This document shows, piece after piece, positions 44,532 through 49,225 of a stretch of DNA of 49,225 nt. Both the position numbers and the translations under genes were made by a program. Under the pieces are notes generated by a model. The model was not told the origin of the DNA. It did no database searches and worked only from the letters and a program-made list of their open reading frames with translations. Every line of letters starts with the position of its first letter. Positions within the stretch are counted from its first letter, which is position 1. The stretch covers positions 1 through 49,225 of the forward strand of contig SUXM01000020.1 of the NCBI GenBank assembly GCA_015060925.1, written 5' to 3'. The stretch comes from Parabacteroides distasonis (GTDB lineage: Bacteria; Bacteroidota; Bacteroidia; Bacteroidales; Tannerellaceae).

Positions 44532-45392
44532 TTACTTTTTATTACTCAATGATTTAAGAATCTGTGCCAACGTAATACGCTTGTAACCCGAAGGGATTGA
44601 AAAATCCATCTTTACCGGGACATCTGTCTGTATACGGGAAAAAGCGATTGTGACTTCTCCTTGTGAAACTCCTCCTTTCATCCACTTAACATCCATCTTC
44701 ATCGGGAAAAGCCGTTCATTTACCTCTCGGAAATCAATATAGTCCCATTGCAAACTATAACGTCCGGAAGGTTCAGCCAAACAGGTCGAACAGACCCGAC
44801 TTTCGCTATTAACTAAAAACGTATATAAAAGATGCATCATATCTTTTACTTGAATTTCAGCTTTACCATCCTCTTGTCTCAACTTAAATTTACCGTATTG
44901 TTTAGGTAAAATATCCTGTTGACCGGGAAGAAACAGCTGGTTAGTCAAAAGAGCTTGTAGATTATAAAAGTTAAACTCAATGGGAGTCTGTGCCTTTAAA
45001 TTGGCATAGTTTTCAGCAACATATCGCTTATTCATCCGATCCAACACCTTTACACTATCCAAGCTAATTTCTGCTCGAAAAACCTCTATCCCTAAAAAAG
45101 GTTGAACTGAGAGTTGAAAAGCACTATCCTTGACCATTTTTAAATCTACACGGGAGCTTAAATGATTCCCCGGAAGATCTAAATTTACATTCCAACGAGC
45201 TGTCAATGTTTGATACCGAAATGCTTGCTTTTGAATGTCCGCAAAAAATTCCTTCTGTGTTTTTATTTCAGTGGATTCTGTAACTTCTCCTGTTTTCTTT
45301 GCTGACTTACAACCAGAAAGAAAGCTAAGGACCATAAACAATAATCCCAAAGGGTAATAAAACCACTTTCTATCCATTCTGCTAAAACTCAT
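44532..45392 (-). CDS. DUF4292 lipoprotein
   Basis: 286 residues. The lipoprotein signal ends at FLSGC (Cys28); a later ATG at 45377 would give a shorter signal. The body has the DUF4292 pattern with QTLTARWNVNLDLPGNHLSS, VDLKMVKDSAFQLSVQPFLG and IEFNFYNLQALLTNQLFLPG, resembling a LolB-like lipoprotein-binding fold. A role in outer membrane lipoprotein or LPS handling is a family-level guess. It overlaps the TPR gene by 11 nt and is followed 1 nt later by the EnvC-like gene, which points to a tight operon. Confidence 0.82.
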   Translation of the reverse strand: MSFSRMDRKWFYYPLGLLFMVLSFLSGCKSAKKTGEVTESTEIKTQKEFFADIQKQAFRYQTLTARWNVNLDLPGNHLSSRVDLKMVKDSAFQLSVQPFLGIEVFRAEISLDSVKVLDRMNKRYVAENYANLKAQTPIEFNFYNLQALLTNQLFLPGQQDILPKQYGKFKLRQEDGKAEIQVKDMMHLLYTFLVNSESRVCSTCLAEPSGRYSLQWDYIDFREVNERLFPMKMDVKWMKGGVSQGEVTIAFSRIQTDVPVKMDFSIPSGYKRITLAQILKSLSNKK

Positions 45393-47154
45393 ATAGTATC
45401 CCCTCCTCTATATAAACACCTTCTGCTATCTTACGTTCCAGTACTTTACTTTCTTTACCTAACTCTTTCGCCTTTTTCCACTGCTCAAGTGCCTTATCCT
45501 TCTCCCCTTTCATGTACAGAATATCCCCATAATGGTCAACTAATTCGGCACTTTGAGTTGTATCATTAGCCAAGGCACTCTCTATATAAATCTTAGCCAA
45601 GGTGTAATTCCCTTGAACAAAAAAAATCCAAGCATAGGTATCCAAATAAGTCGCATTGTTCGGTTCTAACTTTACAGTCTGCGCACTCATCCGCTCTGCT
45701 TTTTTCAAATCTTTTTTCTCCAAAGATAGGAAATAGGCATAGTTATTAAGAATCACAACATTCTTATCGTTATACTTTAAACCTTCATCATAAGCTTTAT
45801 AGGTTTCCGGCAAATTTTTCATCTGGTAGTAGATGTCACCAATCTGTCCATAAAAATCAGATTTTAAACCCAGATTATTTTCCGGAATAACTTCCAATCC
45901 TGCCCTATAAGTATCTAATGCTTCTTGAAACTTATCTTGTTGAAAGTAGGCAACACCCAAATAAAAGTAGTATTCCGGAGCATCCGGGAATAAATCCTGA
46001 CAACGGGTACAAATACGGATGACTTCCGGTATATCTTCTGATTTCAAAGCTAAATTTAATAATTGTTGCCATGCAGCCACACTGGTCGGCTCCATCTCTG
46101 TTATCAACTGAAACTGGAAACGGGCTTCTTCATTTTTATCTTGCGCCACCAATAAACTTCCATACATCTGCTTCAAATCAATATCCTCTGGATGTTGTTC
46201 CAATAATGTTTGAAACAGAGTATTTGCACTATCCATTCCTTTCTCTGTCTGTCTTAATCGAATGACATAGCGAGAAAGAATTCCAACCTTTGTCTCTACA
46301 TCCAATTTTTCATTCACCAACGCATTACGTATCTGTTTTTCAGCTGCCTCCTTATCTCCAACAACCTCATAATAATTGGCCATAGAAACAATGTAATAGG
46401 GATTACCCGGATCTAAGACATGTGCCTTTTGGTAATATTCTAATGCTTGAATCGTATCCTTCTTTTCCAAGTACAGATCTCCTAAGATTATTTGATAACG
46501 GGAATCCATTGGAAACTTAGCAGCCAACTTCTCTACCTCTTTAAAAGCATTATCCGGCTGCTCTAAGGCATTATACAACTTATATTTTTGCATAGATAAA
46601 GGTTCTTTCATTCCTATAGATGATTCCAAAGCATTATAAGCATCTATCGCTTTTTCCAATTCTCCCTTTTGTGTAAGCGCATCTGCCAAATAATAATTAA
46701 GTTCAGGTTTAGCCGGATAGTCTTCTATCAACTTTTCATATTCATCTGCAGCCTCTCCATACATACCTAAATTACGGCTCATAGTCGCTAATGCCAACCG
46801 ATAGGTAAAATTATCCGAACTATAAGCAACTGCTCGACGCAACATCTCCAAAGATTTCTCCGGACGATTCATCTGTGCATAAAAAGAAGAGAGTTCATAC
46901 AAAACAGCCGAAGCAGTAGAGTCTATTGACAAACAATGATTAAAAGCCTCATAGGCCGCATCATATTTCCCTACAGCTTTCAAATTCAACCCTTCATAAA
47001 AGAAGTAATCAAACTTACGTAAATCATCGGCACTAATCTGAATTGTCTTAAAAGACATCCCTCCATTGATTTTTTGGGCAAACAATGGCATCTTCTCCAC
47101 TACCAAAAGCGAGAAGAAACATAAAATAGTCAGAGATCTCAACAACACGTTCAT
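45382..47154 (-). CDS. Periplasmic TPR repeat protein
   Basis: 590 residues from the ATG at 47154; an alternative TTG codon two positions earlier is less likely. A signal-peptide-like start (MNVLLRSLTILCFFSLLVVE) is followed by about twelve TPR motifs along the whole length (for example YDAAYEAFNHCLSIDSTASA, then ALEYYQKAHVLDPGNPYYIV). TPR arrays bind partner proteins. Between dut and the DUF4292/EnvC genes, it is part of a gene order I associate with Bacteroidales, possibly tied to envelope assembly. Exact partners are unknown. Confidence 0.85.
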   Translation of the reverse strand: MNVLLRSLTILCFFSLLVVEKMPLFAQKINGGMSFKTIQISADDLRKFDYFFYEGLNLKAVGKYDAAYEAFNHCLSIDSTASAVLYELSSFYAQMNRPEKSLEMLRRAVAYSSDNFTYRLALATMSRNLGMYGEAADEYEKLIEDYPAKPELNYYLADALTQKGELEKAIDAYNALESSIGMKEPLSMQKYKLYNALEQPDNAFKEVEKLAAKFPMDSRYQIILGDLYLEKKDTIQALEYYQKAHVLDPGNPYYIVSMANYYEVVGDKEAAEKQIRNALVNEKLDVETKVGILSRYVIRLRQTEKGMDSANTLFQTLLEQHPEDIDLKQMYGSLLVAQDKNEEARFQFQLITEMEPTSVAAWQQLLNLALKSEDIPEVIRICTRCQDLFPDAPEYYFYLGVAYFQQDKFQEALDTYRAGLEVIPENNLGLKSDFYGQIGDIYYQMKNLPETYKAYDEGLKYNDKNVVILNNYAYFLSLEKKDLKKAERMSAQTVKLEPNNATYLDTYAWIFFVQGNYTLAKIYIESALANDTTQSAELVDHYGDILYMKGEKDKALEQWKKAKELGKESKVLERKIAEGVYIEEGILYEF

Positions 47155-47171
47155 AAACAATCGCTTATTCC

Positions 47172-47603
47172 TTATCTTCCTGTATGACCAAAACCTCCCG
47201 CACCACGTTCCGTATCATCTAAAACCTCTACAGGCTGCCAAGTTACTTGACTATGAGAGGTGATAACCATTTGGCAAATACGTTCACCATCATTGATTGT
47301 AAAAGGGGCTGAAGACAAATTAATTAAAATAACACCGATCTCACCCCGATAATCCGCATCAATAGTCCCCGGAGTATTCAAAAGAGTTATGCCATGCTTC
47401 AAAGCTAAACCACTACGAGGGCGCATCTGTGCCTCATATCCTTCAGGTAAAGCAATAAACAAACCGGTAGGTATCAACTTCCGCTCCATAGGTTTCAATA
47501 CTACTGATTCTGTTAAATTAGCACGAATATCCATACCTGCGGACAAAGGTGTCGCATACTGTGGCAAAGAATGATGCGACTTATTAATAATCTTTACTTC
47601 CAT
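47172..47603 (-). CDS. dut: dUTP diphosphatase
   Basis: 143 residues, usual trimeric dUTPase length. Conserved motifs: [10 protein letters not shown] (motif 1), [12 protein letters not shown] (motif 2), [20 protein letters not shown] (motif 3, with the catalytic Asp), GERICQMVI (motif 4) and [11 protein letters not shown] (motif 5, P-loop-like). It removes pyrophosphate from dUTP, keeping uracil out of DNA and making dUMP for thymidylate. First gene of the operon; a -7-like TAATTTTG lies 20 nt upstream. Confidence 0.96.
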   Translation of the reverse strand: MEVKIINKSHHSLPQYATPLSAGMDIRANLTESVVLKPMERKLIPTGLFIALPEGYEAQMRPRSGLALKHGITLLNTPGTIDADYRGEIGVILINLSSAPFTINDGERICQMVITSHSQVTWQPVEVLDDTERGAGGFGHTGR

Positions 47604-47622
47604 AAAATCTTCTATTTCTGGA

Positions 47623-47630
47623 CAAAATTA
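47623..47630 (-). promoter_or_regulatory. Putative -7 box of the dut operon
   Basis: Minus-strand TAATTTTG matches TAnnTTTG, 20 nt before the dut ATG. Confidence 0.45.
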
Positions 47631-47698
47631 CACAAATATCTCTGATTTATTCATTTACAGATTCCATTATTCTTTAAATAATGCTTATAAATAAAACT

Positions 47699-48328
47699 TT
47701 AACTGAATGAACAAAAGAAAGAGACAAAGAATGGGACAGTAAAATCAACAATAATCCCATGAAAAATAGAGATGAAAACCAGATCTTTCCCTGAATAACG
47801 TGTGATTATTGGCAAAGTCGTATCCATCGTTGTTGCTCCTCCTGCACAAATTGGAGCTAACTTCCCAAAAAATCTAACAAAGAGTGGAGCTCCTAATAAG
47901 GCCATAATTTCTCTCATAATATTCGATATTAACGCAATAGTACCCAATTCTGTCGCCAATTGGATACCCAAAGAGGGCTCTTTTAATTGAGTTATAAGTA
48001 TCGAAGACAGAGAATAATAGGCAAAACCACTACCCACCGCCAAACAATCAAAGACTGTCCATTGAGAGATAAAGAAAGAAATTAAAGCTGAAAAACTTAG
48101 AGTTCCAACTATAGTAGCAAAAGGGACTAACAACAACCGAAGACGAATACTTTTTAGAATCTCCTTTAACTTTTTATCACTACCAATACTCAAACCTACT
48201 TGAAACATCAGCAGATATAATACATAGATAGTAATATTTCCTTCAAGCAAGAAGGCTGGCAAACAACCTATCCACCCTAAGATACATCCCAATAAAAAGA
48301 AACTTACAACAATTATACTCCCTTTCAT
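47699..48328 (-). CDS. LysO-like lysine exporter, C-terminal part (DUF340)
   Basis: 209 residues with about six membrane segments. It contains LEGNITIYVLYLLMFQVGLS, YYSLSSILITQLKEPSLGIQ and GGATTMDTTLPIITRYSGKD, the conserved parts of the LysO (YbjE) family. In E. coli LysO is a single protein of about 300 residues that exports lysine; here the gene is in two pieces that overlap by ATGA (48325-48328). Both halves keep normal starts, so this looks like an ancestral split rather than damage. Read-through into the dut region is limited only by a weak AT-rich hairpin at 47665-47683. Confidence 0.85.
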   Translation of the reverse strand: MKGSIIVVSFFLLGCILGWIGCLPAFLLEGNITIYVLYLLMFQVGLSIGSDKKLKEILKSIRLRLLLVPFATIVGTLSFSALISFFISQWTVFDCLAVGSGFAYYSLSSILITQLKEPSLGIQLATELGTIALISNIMREIMALLGAPLFVRFFGKLAPICAGGATTMDTTLPIITRYSGKDLVFISIFHGIIVDFTVPFFVSFFCSFS

Positions 48329-48603
48329 TTAGGATTCCTTTCTTTAAAAAAATAGTGGGAAACAATTCCAGCCGCAAACACACTACCAAAAGTTCCTGCT
48401 AAAGCAATTAAAAATGCTTGTCCTCCTAAATGCATTAAATTATCTACAATCTCCTTATTAGCTCCTACAGAAACACCTAAAAGAAACAGTAACATAAAAA
48501 TCGTATAAGAGATTGATTCACCTATATTCCGTAAAAAAAGCCATTTCCGGATAACATAGCCCAAAACTATTCCCAGAAACATTATACTAATTACAATAAA
48601 CAT
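48325..48603 (-). CDS. LysO-like lysine exporter, N-terminal part
   Basis: 92 residues with three membrane segments. The pattern MFLGIVLGYVIRKWLFLRNI, then FMLLFLLGVSVGANKEIV, matches the N-terminal part of LysO. The stop overlaps the start of the C-terminal half (ATGA), which should give a one-to-one supply of two subunits. It has a divergent promoter shared with the YbjQ-like gene. Confidence 0.85.
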   Translation of the reverse strand: MFIVISIMFLGIVLGYVIRKWLFLRNIGESISYTIFMLLFLLGVSVGANKEIVDNLMHLGGQAFLIALAGTFGSVFAAGIVSHYFFKERNPK

Positions 48604-48630
48604 AAAAGATATATTGATTTAAAATGGGAA

Positions 48631-48638
48631 CAAAGATA
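48631..48638 (-). promoter_or_regulatory. Putative -7 box of the split lysO genes
   Basis: Minus-strand TATCTTTG matches TAnnTTTG, 27 nt before the ATG at 48603. The divergent gene has the identical octamer 20 bp away. Confidence 0.5.
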
Positions 48639-48657
48639 AACAATAGAGAAGAATAAA

Positions 48658-48665
48658 TATCTTTG
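48658..48665 (+). promoter_or_regulatory. Putative -7 box of the YbjQ-like gene
   Basis: TATCTTTG matches TAnnTTTG, 25 nt before the ATG at 48691, facing the lysO promoter. Confidence 0.5.
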
Positions 48666-48690
48666 TAAGACAACTATAAAAAAGAAAGCT

Positions 48691-49017
48691 ATGTTAATTA
48701 CAACAACAAACAACCTTGAAGGGAAAGAAATCATCCAATACTTTGGAATTGTTTCAGGTGAGACTATTATCGGAGCAAATATTTTCAGAGATTTTTTTGC
48801 AAGTATACGGGATATTGTAGGAGGACGTTCCAGTTCGTATGAAGAGGTTTTACGGAAAGCTAAAGAAAGTGCCATCGCAGAAATGTGTCAACAAGCCGAA
48901 CAAATGGGAGCAAATGCTGTTATTGCAGTTGATTTAGATTATGAAACTGTTGGAGATACAGGAAGTATGTTAATGGTAACTGTTACCGGAACAGCCATAC
49001 GCTATAGAGAAAAATAA
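48691..49017 (+). CDS. YbjQ/UPF0145 family protein
   Basis: 108 residues, usual length. The family signature is clear: [20 protein letters not shown] at the start, then [20 protein letters not shown] and [20 protein letters not shown]. YbjQ proteins form small pentameric rings; they are often labelled heavy-metal-binding, but the role is not established. Single gene, divergent from lysO, followed by the terminator before the 5S rRNA. Confidence 0.92.
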   Translation: MLITTTNNLEGKEIIQYFGIVSGETIIGANIFRDFFASIRDIVGGRSSSYEEVLRKAKESAIAEMCQQAEQMGANAVIAVDLDYETVGDTGSMLMVTVTGTAIRYREK

Positions 49018-49068
49018 TTCAATCCTCCATAGCAAAAGGATAGGGGATAGATGAAGGTAGATATAAAA

Positions 49069-49098
49069 AAAAGGATTGACCAGTTGGTCAATCCTTTC
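49069..49098. terminator. Bidirectional terminator between 5S rRNA and YbjQ-like gene
   Basis: AAAAGGATTGACC and GGTCAATCCTTT with a 4-nt loop; on the minus strand the stem is followed by an 8-T run. It lies 13 nt after the 5S 3' end. Confidence 0.9.
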
Positions 49099-49111
49099 TT
49101 CTCTTAAAAAA

Positions 49112-49219
<108 letters not shown>

Positions 49220-49225
49220 ATGCCT

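Overview
The window looks like chromosomal DNA of a gut-type Bacteroidales, most likely family Tannerellaceae and possibly Parabacteroides (genus is inference only). Supporting signs are: promoters of the Bacteroidetes type (-7 box TAnnTTTG) ahead of many genes; no strong Shine-Dalgarno sequences; and Bacteroidetes-restricted families, namely NVEALA peptide, BF3164-like propeller lipoprotein, PorW/SprE, DUF4292, DUF4886, an M56-TonB fusion and a C10 protease with Spi-type propeptide. A 5S rRNA closes the right edge on the minus strand, so an rRNA operon should lie beyond it.

Layout. 1-1720: start of a secreted C10 cysteine protease and an upstream lipoprotein gene, then a 5'-truncated TPR/LuxR-type regulator. 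1985-12510: a compact plus-strand biosynthetic cassette made of a 2419-residue NRPS (C-A-T-C-A-T-R), a PaaK/CapK-like adenylate-forming enzyme, a MATE exporter and an Sfp-type phosphopantetheinyl transferase, with gaps of 5 to 13 nt. 12604-16341: housekeeping genes on the minus strand (ispD, xseB, xseA, two FKBP-type prolyl isomerases). 16633-21919: a DUF4886 SGNH-like secreted protein, SppA, DUF2461, and a BlaI/M56-TonB regulatory pair. 22157-27525: the lower hexuronate pathway (kdgK, KDPG aldolase, uxaC), then a secreted beta-helix protein. 27575-33705: minus-strand operon aroA, small membrane protein, ABC-3 metal permease, PorW-like lipoprotein. 33890-37883: an orphan tyrosine recombinase, then a divergent locus in which an NVEALA peptide and a propeller lipoprotein face a membrane-bound ToxR-like regulator ending in an AT-hook. 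37934-41192: ribF, an M20 deacetylase and a Wzx-like flippase. 41227-43106: xanthine PRTase and NCS2 permease. 43259-47603: dut, TPR protein, DUF4292 lipoprotein, EnvC-like activator. 47699-49219: split LysO exporter, YbjQ-like protein and 5S rRNA.

Three observations stand out. First, the NRPS cassette should release a two-residue, possibly N-acylated product as an aldehyde or alcohol, and carries its own exporter and activating enzyme. Second, the divergent NVEALA/propeller/ToxR-like locus looks like an undescribed envelope signalling module. Third, three intergenic loci (1761, 12538, 33824) carry unrelated sequences with one shared architecture: about 2.5 to 3 copies of a 15-bp palindrome (6-bp arm, 3-nt centre, 6-bp arm) repeated every 21 bp. 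Two of these loci bracket the NRPS cassette. All domain calls are by eye from translated sequence; no database search was possible.
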